This document shows positions 25,475 to 32,738 of a stretch of 64,000 bases of DNA, piece after piece; position 1 is the stretch's first letter; every line of letters starts with the position of its first letter. A program made the translations under genes and the position numbers. The stretch is from Nocardioides nitrophenolicus. Lineage in GTDB: Bacteria > Actinomycetota > Actinomycetes > Propionibacteriales > Nocardioidaceae. The notes below the pieces were generated by a model. The model did no database searches. It worked only from the letters and a program-made list of their open reading frames with translations, and had not been told where the DNA came from. The DNA lies in contig NZ_JAFBBY010000001.1 in assembly GCF_016907515.1 (NCBI RefSeq), positions 3,596,001 to 3,660,000 of the forward strand, given 5' to 3'.

Positions 25475-26505
25475 CGACCGGTTCGCCGGGGGCCCGGTTC
25501 AGCCTGGGCATCCAGACCGACAAGTCGCCGGAGGAGTACGAGGAGATCGCCCGGGTCGCGGAAGGGCTCGGCTTCGACGGCGTGAGCGTCTTCGCCGACC
25601 TCGGCTTCCAGCCGCCGCTGCCGTCGCTGCTCGCCGCGGCGCGGGTCACCGACCGGCTCACCCTCGGCACCGCCTGCCTGAACAGCACCCTGCTGCACCC
25701 GGTGGAGATCGCCGGACAGGTCGCGGTGCTCGACGAGGCGTCGGCCGGCCGTGCGTACTGGGGGCTGACCCGTGGCGCCTGGCTGGGCCAGATCGGCCTG
25801 GCGGCGCCGTCCTCGATGGCGGCGATGGCCGAGGCGATCGAGGTGGTGCGGCTGCTGCTCGCCGGCGACGACTCCGGCTTCGCGGGCGAGCACTTCCGGA
25901 TCGAGCCCGGCTTCCGGCTGCGCTACCGGCTGCCCGAGCGTCCGCCGCCGTTGCTGCTCGGTGTCTGGGGTCCGCGCGGCGCCACCATCGCGGGCCGGTA
26001 CGCCGACGAGGTCAAGCTCGGCGGCTGCGCCAACCCGGCGATGGTGGGCCTGATGGCGTCCTGGCTGGCGCCGGCGGCCACCGCCGCCGGGCGTCCCGCC
26101 GACGCCGTCGGCGTCGTGGCCGGCGCCGTGACCGTGGTCGACCACGACCGCGAGCTCGCCCGCCGGCTGGGACGTGCGGAGGTCGCGATGTACCTCGACG
26201 TGGTCGCGGGCTTCGACCGCACCGTGACCGTCGACCCCGAGCTGCTGGACCGGCTGCGCGGCCATCTGGCCGAGGGCGACCACGACGCGGCCGGCCGGCT
26301 GATCCCCGACGACGTCCTCGACCTGTTCAGCCTCTGCGGGACGCCGGGTGAGGTCGCCGAGCACGCCGCCGCGCTGGTCGCGGCCGGGGCGACCCGGGTC
26401 GAGTTCGGCACCCCGCACGGACTGACCGGGCTGGGCGGCATCCGGCTGCTCGGCACCGAGGTGCTGCCGGCGCTGCGGGCGTTGACGGCGGGCGCCGCCG
26501 GATGA
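25471..26505 (+). CDS. LLM-class flavin-dependent oxidoreductase
   Basis: The 344-residue protein has the luciferase-like TIM barrel: FSLGIQTDKSPEEYEEIARV, GFDGVSVFADLGFQPPLPSLLAAA, LTLGTACLN, AVLDEASAGRAYWGLTRGAWLG, and PPPLLLGVWGPRGATIAGRYADEVKLGG. Such proteins use FMN or, often in actinobacteria, coenzyme F420. The pattern resembles 5,10-methylenetetrahydromethanopterin-reductase-like members that lack the methanogenic function. It is translationally coupled to an ATPase upstream and a DUF885 gene downstream, so it probably carries out a redox step on the imported compound. Cofactor and substrate cannot be assigned from the sequence. Confidence 0.85.
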   Translation: MTTGSPGARFSLGIQTDKSPEEYEEIARVAEGLGFDGVSVFADLGFQPPLPSLLAAARVTDRLTLGTACLNSTLLHPVEIAGQVAVLDEASAGRAYWGLTRGAWLGQIGLAAPSSMAAMAEAIEVVRLLLAGDDSGFAGEHFRIEPGFRLRYRLPERPPPLLLGVWGPRGATIAGRYADEVKLGGCANPAMVGLMASWLAPAATAAGRPADAVGVVAGAVTVVDHDRELARRLGRAEVAMYLDVVAGFDRTVTVDPELLDRLRGHLAEGDHDAAGRLIPDDVLDLFSLCGTPGEVAEHAAALVAAGATRVEFGTPHGLTGLGGIRLLGTEVLPALRALTAGAAG

Positions 26506-28157
26506 GCGGGTCCAGCTCCTGGGCCGCCGCCGACGCCTATTTGGACGCACGCGCCGAGGTCGATCCCGCCGCGGCGCAGGCGCGGGGCGACGACGTCGAC
26601 CTGCTCCTCCCCGACCTGACCTGGGACGGCTTCGCGGCCCGAGACGCGGCCGACCGCGCCGGCCGGACCGCCCTCGGCCCCGAGCCGGACGACGCCCTGG
26701 GCCGGGCGCTCGCCGAACGCCTCGACTCCGAGATCGCGCTCTACGACGCCGGGTTCACCACCACCCTGCTGGCACCCCTGGCGACGCCGGTGCACCGGCT
26801 GCGTGAGGTCTTCGACGACCTGCCCGACCACTCCGAGCAGGACTGGGTGCGCATCTCCACCCACCTGGCGGCCGCCGCGCAGGGGTACGCCGACTACGGC
26901 CGGACCCTGCTCCGCTCCGCCCGGACCGGCGGGCGGGCCGCCGTACGCCAGGTGAGCACGGTCGCCGACCAGGTGGCCTCCTGGATCGACCCGGCGGGCA
27001 CCGACTTCTACCGGGCGCTGGCCGCCCGGCACGTCGGCGACCCGGCGCTGCACCGCGAGCTGGGGGAGCGGGCGGACCGGGTATCGGCCGCGGCCGACGG
27101 GCTGGTGCGCCTGCTGCGCACCGAGCTGGCCCCGCTCGCGACCCCGACCGACGCGGTCGGCGCCGAGCTGTACCAGGTGACCGCGGGCGCCTTCCTCGGC
27201 GCCGAGATCGACCCCGCGGAGCTCTACGACTACGGCTGGTCCGAGCTCGCACGGCTGCACGCCGCCGCGACGGCCCTCGGGCACCGCCTCACGGGCGAGC
27301 GCGAGCCGGCCGCCGCCCGGCTGGCCCTGGACGCGCGTCCCGGCGCCTCGGTGCGCCCGGGCCCGGAGCTCGTGGCCTGGCTGCAGGGCCGTCTCGACGA
27401 GCTCGGCGAGCGGCTGGACGGCGAGTTCTTCGACATCCCCGCCGCCACCCGCCGGGTCGAGGCCCGGATGGTCACCGCCGGCTCCGGCGTCATGTACTAC
27501 TCGCCCCCGGACCCGGGGCTGACCCGGCCCGGTCGGGTCTGGTGGTCGGTGCCCCCGGGCACCGAGCGCGTCGCCACCTGGCGCGAGGTGAGCACCGTGC
27601 ACCACGAGGGCCTGCCCGGCCACCACCTGCAGTTCGCGGTCACCATGGGCCAGCGCGAGCTGCACCCGTGGCAGCGCTACCTGTGCCAGGTGCACGGCTA
27701 CGCCGAGGGCTGGGCGCACTACGCCGAGCAGCTCGCGATGGACTGGGGCCTGGTGCACGAGGACGCCGAGATCCTCGGCATCTACCAGGCCCAGCTGTGG
27801 CGCGCGGCCCGGATCGTGATCGACATCGGGCTGCACCTCGGCTACCCGGTCCCCTCCGGCAACCCGCTGCTCGCCGCCGAGCGCTGGGACCCCGCGGTCG
27901 CCACCGAGTTCCTCGCCCGCGTGGCCGGGATCGACCCGGCGACCGCGCACTGGGAGGTCGTGCGCTATCTCGGCTGGCCCGGCCAGGCGCTGGCGTTCAA
28001 GGCCGGCGCCCGGCTCTGGACCGCCGCCCGCGACGCCCGGGCCGCGGCGTCGGGAGCGGCCTTCGACCTCAAGCAGTTCCACATGACGGCGCTGGGACTC
28101 GGCCCGATGGGGCTCGGTCCGCTGCGCGAGACGTTGGCGAAGGAGAACCACGCGTGA
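26502..28157 (+). CDS. DUF885 family protein, second copy
   Basis: The 551-residue protein is a distant paralogue of the DUF885 product at 18098. The catalytic block is VHHEGLPGHHLQFAVTM (near residue 367), then GYAEGWAHYAEQLAMD with the downstream Glu, then ARIVIDIGLHLGYP and VVRYLGWPGQALAFKAG. The last of these resembles M32-like C-terminal helices. The first histidine context is HHEGLPGHH, against HETYPGHH in the other copy. There is no signal peptide. The N-terminal half is poorly conserved between the two. It is joined by 4-bp overlaps to the LLM gene and to the NTF2-like gene. Confidence 0.85.
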   Translation: MSGSSSWAAADAYLDARAEVDPAAAQARGDDVDLLLPDLTWDGFAARDAADRAGRTALGPEPDDALGRALAERLDSEIALYDAGFTTTLLAPLATPVHRLREVFDDLPDHSEQDWVRISTHLAAAAQGYADYGRTLLRSARTGGRAAVRQVSTVADQVASWIDPAGTDFYRALAARHVGDPALHRELGERADRVSAAADGLVRLLRTELAPLATPTDAVGAELYQVTAGAFLGAEIDPAELYDYGWSELARLHAAATALGHRLTGEREPAAARLALDARPGASVRPGPELVAWLQGRLDELGERLDGEFFDIPAATRRVEARMVTAGSGVMYYSPPDPGLTRPGRVWWSVPPGTERVATWREVSTVHHEGLPGHHLQFAVTMGQRELHPWQRYLCQVHGYAEGWAHYAEQLAMDWGLVHEDAEILGIYQAQLWRAARIVIDIGLHLGYPVPSGNPLLAAERWDPAVATEFLARVAGIDPATAHWEVVRYLGWPGQALAFKAGARLWTAARDARAAASGAAFDLKQFHMTALGLGPMGLGPLRETLAKENHA

Positions 28158-28582
28158 CCACGGCGATCAGGGAGACCGACGGCGAGATCGTCCGGGCCAC
28201 CCGGGCGATGTACGCACGACTCGGCGACCGCGCGGGCTTCGACGCCCACCTGCACCCCGACGTCACGATCTGGGAGTCCGACCAGCCCGGCGGGCTGATC
28301 GGGCTCGCCGAGCTCGACGCCTTGCGCGACCGTCGTACGTCCGCGCCGGGGGAGCCCGCGGCCCCGGTGGCGCCTGCGGGTCCGCCTCCCGTGGTCGAGG
28401 TGCGTGACCCGGTGGTCGACCGCTGGCAGGAGACCGCCGTCATCAGGTACGTGCTCCACGCCGAGGCCGCCGACGGAGAGTCGTCCTTCCGCGTGACCGA
28501 CGTGCTGCAGAGGCACGGGCAGGAGTGGCTGATCGTGCACCATCACGCCGAGCAGGTCGGGGAGCGGGCGAGCGCGGGATAG
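28154..28582 (+). CDS. NTF2-fold (SnoaL/DUF4440-like) protein
   Basis: The 142-residue protein reads as a cone-shaped alpha+beta fold: an N-terminal helix (TDGEIVRATRAMYARLGDRA), FDAHLHPDVTIWESDQPGGL, and a C-terminal sheet (RVTDVLQRHGQEWLIVHHHAEQV). A Pro/Ala-rich loop (residues about 68-82) sits in the middle. Members of this superfamily are small hydrolase or isomerase subunits, or ligand-binding proteins. It is the last gene of the island operon (GTGA overlap) and is convergent with ptsH 8 bp away. Function here is unknown. Confidence 0.7.
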   Translation: MTTAIRETDGEIVRATRAMYARLGDRAGFDAHLHPDVTIWESDQPGGLIGLAELDALRDRRTSAPGEPAAPVAPAGPPPVVEVRDPVVDRWQETAVIRYVLHAEAADGESSFRVTDVLQRHGQEWLIVHHHAEQVGERASAG

Positions 28583-28589
28583 CAGCGCC

Positions 28590-28850
28590 CTACTCGGCGT
28601 CCAGGTCCTGCTCGACGAGCGCGGCGATCGCGGCCACGTCGGCCTCCGCCTCGCCGGACACCTCGACGGTGTCGCCGTTGCCGGCGCCGAGGGTCATGAT
28701 CAGCAGGGCCGAGCTGGCGTCCACGGCCTCGTCGCCTGGGACGCCGATGAGCACCTCGGAGTCGAGCTCGGCGGCGGCCTCGGCGATGATCTGGGCCGGG
28801 CGGGCGTGCAGGCCGATGGCGGAGCCGACGGTGACGGTGATGGTGGGCAT
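28590..28850 (-). CDS. ptsH: phosphocarrier protein HPr
   Basis: The 86-residue PTS phosphocarrier has GLHARPA with the phosphorylated His15. It also has DASSALLIMTLGAG, where the serine equivalent to regulatory Ser46 is present. It accepts phosphate from enzyme I (divergently encoded at 32739) and passes it to FruA. AGAGGAAG precedes the ATG by about 5 nt, and 11 bp separate it from the fruA stop. It is the last gene of the fruRKA-ptsH operon. Confidence 0.95.
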   Translation of the reverse strand: MPTITVTVGSAIGLHARPAQIIAEAAAELDSEVLIGVPGDEAVDASSALLIMTLGAGNGDTVEVSGEAEADVAAIAALVEQDLDAE

Positions 28851-28861
28851 GGGGCTTCCTC

Positions 28862-30910
28862 TCACAGGGCGGCGGGTGCCGGGACGGGCGTCTCGGCCGC
28901 GGTGCGGCCGAGGGACTTCAAAGCGATGACGGCGGCCGCGGCGACGAGGACGCCGGCGGCCAGGGCGATCACGAAGCCGACCACGCCGTCGACGGCGAAG
29001 AGCACGAAGATCCCGCCGTGGGGTGCGCGCAGGCTGACGTCGAAGGCCTCGGCGAGACCGCCGGTGACGCCACTGCCCAGCACGATGGCGGGAATGACGC
29101 GCAACGGGTCGGCGGCGGCGAAGGGGATGGCGCCCTCGGTGATGAACGACGCTCCCAGCGCCCATGCGGCCTTGCCGTTCTCACGCTCGGGCGTCGTGAA
29201 CAGCCGGGGCCGGACCACGGTGGCCAGCGCGAGGGCCAGCGGCGGGACCATGCCGCCGAGCATCACCGCGGCCATGATCTTCAGCTGCGGAGCGTCGGTG
29301 GCGGCGCCGGCCGCGGACAGGCCGGCCGTGGCGAAGCTGTAGGCCACCTTGTTGAGGGGGCCGCCCATGTCGAAGGCCATCATCATGCCGAGCAGCGCGC
29401 CGAGGATGATCGCGGAGCCGCCGCTCATGTCGGCCAGGCCGTCGTTCATCGCGTCCATCAGCGAGCTCAGCGGCTGGGCCAGGATCGCCAGCATCACGAA
29501 GCCGGACGCCAGGGTCGCCACGAGCGGGATGACCAGGACGGGCATCAGGCCGCGGGCCCAGACCGGGACGGGACGACCGGCCACCCACCGGGCGACCAGG
29601 CCGGCGAGGACGCCGCCGACGATGCCGCCGAGGAAGCCGGCGCCGACCACCACCGAGATGGCGCCCATCACGAAGCCGGGCGCGATTCCGGGCCGGTCCG
29701 CGATGGCGTAGGCGATGTAGCCCGCGAGCGCGGGCACCAGGAAGCCGAAGGCGGCGCCGCCGAGCACCATGAGCAGCGCGCCGAGGTAGGTCAGCAACGG
29801 GCTGCGCACCAGCTCCGCGGACCCGAGGTCGTAGGCCGCCGGATCGGGCAGGTGGAACAGCGAGCTGTTGAGCACGATGTGCTGCGCGGTGTTGACCGAC
29901 TCGCCGTCGTACGTCGATCCGAGCGCGATCTCGTAGCCGCCGAGCAGGAAGGCGAGCGCGATCAGCAGCCCGCCCGCCGCCACGAACGGGATCATGTAGG
30001 AGACGCCGGTCATCAGCACCCGGCGGATCTCGCCGCCCCGGCCGGTCCCCGTCGTCGTACCCGCGTCGGCGGATCCGGAGGATCGCTCGACCCGGGCGGC
30101 GGCCGGGTCGGAGGCGGCCCGCAGCGCCTCGGCGATGACCGCGTCGCCGTCGTCGATCGGGCGCTTGACCCCGGTGGCGACCAGTGGCTTGCCCGCGAAC
30201 CGGCCCCGGTCGCGCACGCCCACGTCCGCGGCGAAGATCACCGCGTCGGCGGCGTCGATCGTGGCCTGCGGCAGCGGCTTGGCCCCGGCCGAGCCCTGCG
30301 TCTCGACGGCGATCTCCACCCCGGCGCGCGCCGCCGCGGCCTCGAGCGCCTCGGCGGCCATGTAGGTGTGCGCGATCCCGGTCGGGCAGGAGGTGACCGC
30401 GACGAGGCGGCCGGCCGGGGCGGGCGGCGCGGCCGGGACCGGCTGGTCGGCGGCCGGAGCGGGGGCGACCACCTCGCGCACGATCGCGACCACCTCCTCG
30501 GGCCCGCTCGCGGCGCGCAGCGCGTCGGTGAAGGCGGGCTTGACCAGCGAGCGCGCGAGCTTGGCGAGGATCTGCAGGTGGGCGTTGCCGCCGCCTTCGG
30601 GCGCGGCGATCAGGAAGACCAGGTCCGCGGGACCGTCCTTGGCGCCGAAGTCCACCGTCGGCGCGAGCCGGGCGAAGGCGAGGGTCGGCTCGCTGACCGC
30701 CGCGGAGCGGCAGTGGGGGATGGCGATGCCGTCCTTCATGCCGGTCGCCGACTTCGCCTCCCGCGCGCGCAGGTCGGCGCGCAGCCGCTCGACGTCGTCG
30801 GCTCGTCCGGCCTCGACGACGAGCGAGGCGAGGGCGGCGATCACGTCGTCCTTGTCGCGCCCGAGGTCGGCGTCGAGGGCGACCAGCCTGCTGGTCATCA
30901 GTTCTGCCAT
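28862..30910 (-). CDS. fruA: PTS fructose transporter subunit IIABC
   Basis: The 682-residue fusion carries IIA, IIB and IIC. IIA (about 1-150) has its phospho-His in IAIPHCRS. IIB (about 165-265) begins LVAVTSCPTGIAHTYMAAEAL with the phospho-Cys. IIC (about 295-670) is an eight-helix channel with GGLLIALAFLLGGYE, FDMGGPLNKVAYSFA and GASFITEGAIPFAAADP. It imports fructose as fructose-1-phosphate. An Ala/Pro linker (PAPAADQPVPAAPPAPAG) joins IIA to IIB. The ATG at 30910 is chosen because GAAGGAG lies 7 nt upstream. An in-frame ATG at 30898 coincides with the fruK stop and lacks such a site. Confidence 0.95.
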   Translation of the reverse strand: MAELMTSRLVALDADLGRDKDDVIAALASLVVEAGRADDVERLRADLRAREAKSATGMKDGIAIPHCRSAAVSEPTLAFARLAPTVDFGAKDGPADLVFLIAAPEGGGNAHLQILAKLARSLVKPAFTDALRAASGPEEVVAIVREVVAPAPAADQPVPAAPPAPAGRLVAVTSCPTGIAHTYMAAEALEAAAARAGVEIAVETQGSAGAKPLPQATIDAADAVIFAADVGVRDRGRFAGKPLVATGVKRPIDDGDAVIAEALRAASDPAAARVERSSGSADAGTTTGTGRGGEIRRVLMTGVSYMIPFVAAGGLLIALAFLLGGYEIALGSTYDGESVNTAQHIVLNSSLFHLPDPAAYDLGSAELVRSPLLTYLGALLMVLGGAAFGFLVPALAGYIAYAIADRPGIAPGFVMGAISVVVGAGFLGGIVGGVLAGLVARWVAGRPVPVWARGLMPVLVIPLVATLASGFVMLAILAQPLSSLMDAMNDGLADMSGGSAIILGALLGMMMAFDMGGPLNKVAYSFATAGLSAAGAATDAPQLKIMAAVMLGGMVPPLALALATVVRPRLFTTPERENGKAAWALGASFITEGAIPFAAADPLRVIPAIVLGSGVTGGLAEAFDVSLRAPHGGIFVLFAVDGVVGFVIALAAGVLVAAAAVIALKSLGRTAAETPVPAPAAL

Positions 30911-31884
30911 GACGGCACTCCTTCGGATGCGGTGGTGCTCGACGGGACGTCGAGCGGGAGGACCCGGATCTCGTGGACCCGGGCGTCGGCGGGGGAGGGG
31001 ACGGTGGAGCCGGGCAGCGCGGCGGCCGCGCTGCCGTAGGCGACGGCGGAGGCGAGGCGCTCGGGACCGCTCGCGCCGCGCAGGTCGGCGGCGAGATAGC
31101 CGAACAGGCTGCTGTCGCCGGCGCCGACCGTGCTGACCACCCGGACGGGCGGTGGTGTGGCGTGCCAGGCCCCCTCGCCGTCGACGAGGACGGCTCCGGC
31201 CGCGCCGAGGGTGGCCAGCACCGCCCCGGCGCCGCGCTCCACCAGGGTCCGGGCCGCGGCCGCGGCCAGCGTGGGGTCGCCCTCCAGAGAGCCGGGGGCC
31301 GCGCCCACCACGGCGGCCAGCTCGTCGGCGTTGGGCTTGAGCAGGGACGGCGCGGTGCCGGCGGCGAGGCCGGCGACGACGGCCGAGAGCGCCGCGTCAC
31401 TGGTGTCGACCGCCACCCGGCGGCCGCGCCCGCGCAGCCGCGCGGTGAGCTCGGCGTACCAGCCGTCGGGTACGCCGGGCGGGAGCGAGCCGGCGAGCAC
31501 GAACCAGTCGCCGCTCTCGTCGAGGACCCGCTCCGCCAGCGCGGCGAGCAGGTCGGCGGGCAGTGGCGCGCCCGCGGCGTTGAGCTTGGTGGTGGTGCCG
31601 TCGGGCTCGGTGAGGGTGAGGTTGACCCGCATCCGGCCGGGTGCCGGGACGGCGGCGCAGGCGATCCCGAGGTCCGCCAGGTCGCCCAGGAAGGATGCGT
31701 CGGCCGTGGGGAGCACCGCCCGGGTGGCCAGGCCCGCTGCCGCGCACGCCCGCGAGATGTTGATCCCCTTGCCGCCCGGCTCGTCGACCGCGTCGGCGAC
31801 GCGGAGCACGCCGCCGCGCGCCAGCGGTCCGGGCAGGGCGATGGTGCGGTCGACGCTGGGGTTGAGGGTGACGGTGACGATCAC
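30898..31884 (-). CDS. fruK: 1-phosphofructokinase
   Basis: The 328-residue PfkB-family kinase phosphorylates fructose-1-phosphate to fructose-1,6-bisphosphate. It begins with the characteristic IVTVTLNPSVDRTI. GGKGINISRA is the sugar-binding motif, LKPNADEL and GAAGAVLVDG follow, and VVSTVGAGDSSLFGYLA carries the catalytic Asp. The start is GTG within the last bases of fruR (4-bp overlap), and the 3' end overlaps fruA by 13 bp. Cotranscription with the transporter makes the assignment firm. Confidence 0.95.
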   Translation of the reverse strand: MIVTVTLNPSVDRTIALPGPLARGGVLRVADAVDEPGGKGINISRACAAAGLATRAVLPTADASFLGDLADLGIACAAVPAPGRMRVNLTLTEPDGTTTKLNAAGAPLPADLLAALAERVLDESGDWFVLAGSLPPGVPDGWYAELTARLRGRGRRVAVDTSDAALSAVVAGLAAGTAPSLLKPNADELAAVVGAAPGSLEGDPTLAAAAARTLVERGAGAVLATLGAAGAVLVDGEGAWHATPPPVRVVSTVGAGDSSLFGYLAADLRGASGPERLASAVAYGSAAAALPGSTVPSPADARVHEIRVLPLDVPSSTTASEGVPSWQN

Positions 31885-32648
31885 GCGACCACCACCTCGA
31901 CGCCCGCGCCCTCGAGCTCACGCCGTGCGTCGGCGCCGATGCCGGCGTCGGTCACGACGGTGGTGACCTCGCTCAGCTCGGCGAACCGGACGGTGGCCTC
32001 GACGCCCAGCTTCGAGGAGTCGACCAGGGCCACCACGCGCTCGGCCGCGCCGACGAAGGCGCGCTTGGTGGCCGCCTCCTCGCTGTCGGGGGTGGACAGG
32101 CCGTGGCGCGGGGAGATCCCGTTCGCGCCGACGTAGGCGACGTCGACGCGCAGCGCGCCGACCGCCGCGACCGTGGCCGCGCCGACGGCGGCCTGGGTCT
32201 CGGGGCGGACCCGGCCGGGGAGCAGGTGCAGCTCGACGGCCGGGTTGGCCGCCAGCCGGGCGGCGATAGAGACGGCGTGGGTGTAGACGACCAGCCGCAG
32301 GTGGCTGGGCAGGGCGTCGGCGAGGCGAGCCGTGGTCGAGCCCGCGTCGAGCAGGACCGAGGCGCCCTCGGGTGGCAGCTGGGCCGCCGCGGCCCGGGCG
32401 ATCGCCGTCTTGGCCTCGATGTTCGCGGAGTCGCGCTCGCTCAGGGCCAGCTCGAGCGTGGTCAGCGCGGCCCCGGGGACGGCGCCGCCGTGGACCCGCC
32501 GGACCAGGCCGAGCGCCTCGAGTGCGGTGAGGTCGCGACGCGCGGTCTCGGTCGTGATGGCGAACTGCTCGGCGATCTGGGCCACGGACAGCCGGCCCTC
32601 GGTCGCCACTCGGCGAGCGATGGCCTGGTGGCGCTCTTCGGCGTACAT
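31881..32648 (-). CDS. fruR: DeoR-family transcriptional regulator of the fructose operon
   Basis: The 255-residue regulator has an N-terminal DeoR helix-turn-helix (RHQAIARRVATEGRLSVAQIAEQFAITTETARRDL ... LGLVRRVHGG, residues about 6-55). A sugar-phosphate-binding DeoRC domain follows, with LLDAGSTTARLADAL, DVAYVGANGIS and ALVDSSKLG. It heads the fruR-fruK-fruA-ptsH operon and diverges from ptsI. Repeated TTTGTGTT motifs within and beside its own promoter imply autoregulation, with fructose-1-phosphate as the expected inducer by analogy with the family. Confidence 0.92.
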   Translation of the reverse strand: MYAEERHQAIARRVATEGRLSVAQIAEQFAITTETARRDLTALEALGLVRRVHGGAVPGAALTTLELALSERDSANIEAKTAIARAAAAQLPPEGASVLLDAGSTTARLADALPSHLRLVVYTHAVSIAARLAANPAVELHLLPGRVRPETQAAVGAATVAAVGALRVDVAYVGANGISPRHGLSTPDSEEAATKRAFVGAAERVVALVDSSKLGVEATVRFAELSEVTTVVTDAGIGADARRELEGAGVEVVVA

Positions 32649-32664
32649 GCGGTGTGACCGTCCT

Positions 32665-32705
32665 CACAAATCTGTGTTTGTGTTGTTCTATGCCCGTTTG
32701 TGTTG
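32665..32705. promoter_or_regulatory. FruR operator repeats
   Basis: GTTTGTGTTG occurs exactly twice, at 32676-32685 and 32696-32705, 20 bp (two helical turns) apart. CACAAA at 32665-32670 is an inverted half-site forming a CACAAA-N6-TTTGTG palindrome with the first copy. The sites overlap the -10 and spacer of the leftward fruR promoter and lie just upstream of the ptsI promoter. Binding here would control both transcripts. Confidence 0.6.
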
Positions 32706-32713
32706 CATGTCAA
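32685..32713 (-). promoter_or_regulatory. promoter of fruR-fruK-fruA-ptsH
   Basis: Reading leftward, TTGACA (complement of 32708-32713) is separated by exactly 17 bp from TAGAAC (complement of 32685-32690). This is a near-consensus SigA promoter in a locally AT-rich patch. Transcription would begin near 32678, about 30 nt before the fruR ATG. One GTTTGTGTTG repeat lies in the spacer and the other at the start site, typical of a repressor-blocked promoter. Confidence 0.6.
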
Positions 32714-32732
32714 GAGGTGACCGGTCTAGCGT
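32703..32732 (+). promoter_or_regulatory. promoter of ptsI, probably giving a leaderless mRNA
   Basis: TTGCAT (32703-32708) and TAGCGT (32727-32732) are 18 bp apart reading rightward. The start point would fall 6-7 nt past the -10 box, on the A of the ptsI ATG at 32739. No Shine-Dalgarno sequence lies at a useful distance from that ATG. Both facts point to leaderless translation, common in actinobacteria. Confidence 0.45.
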
Positions 32733-32738
32733 GTGACC

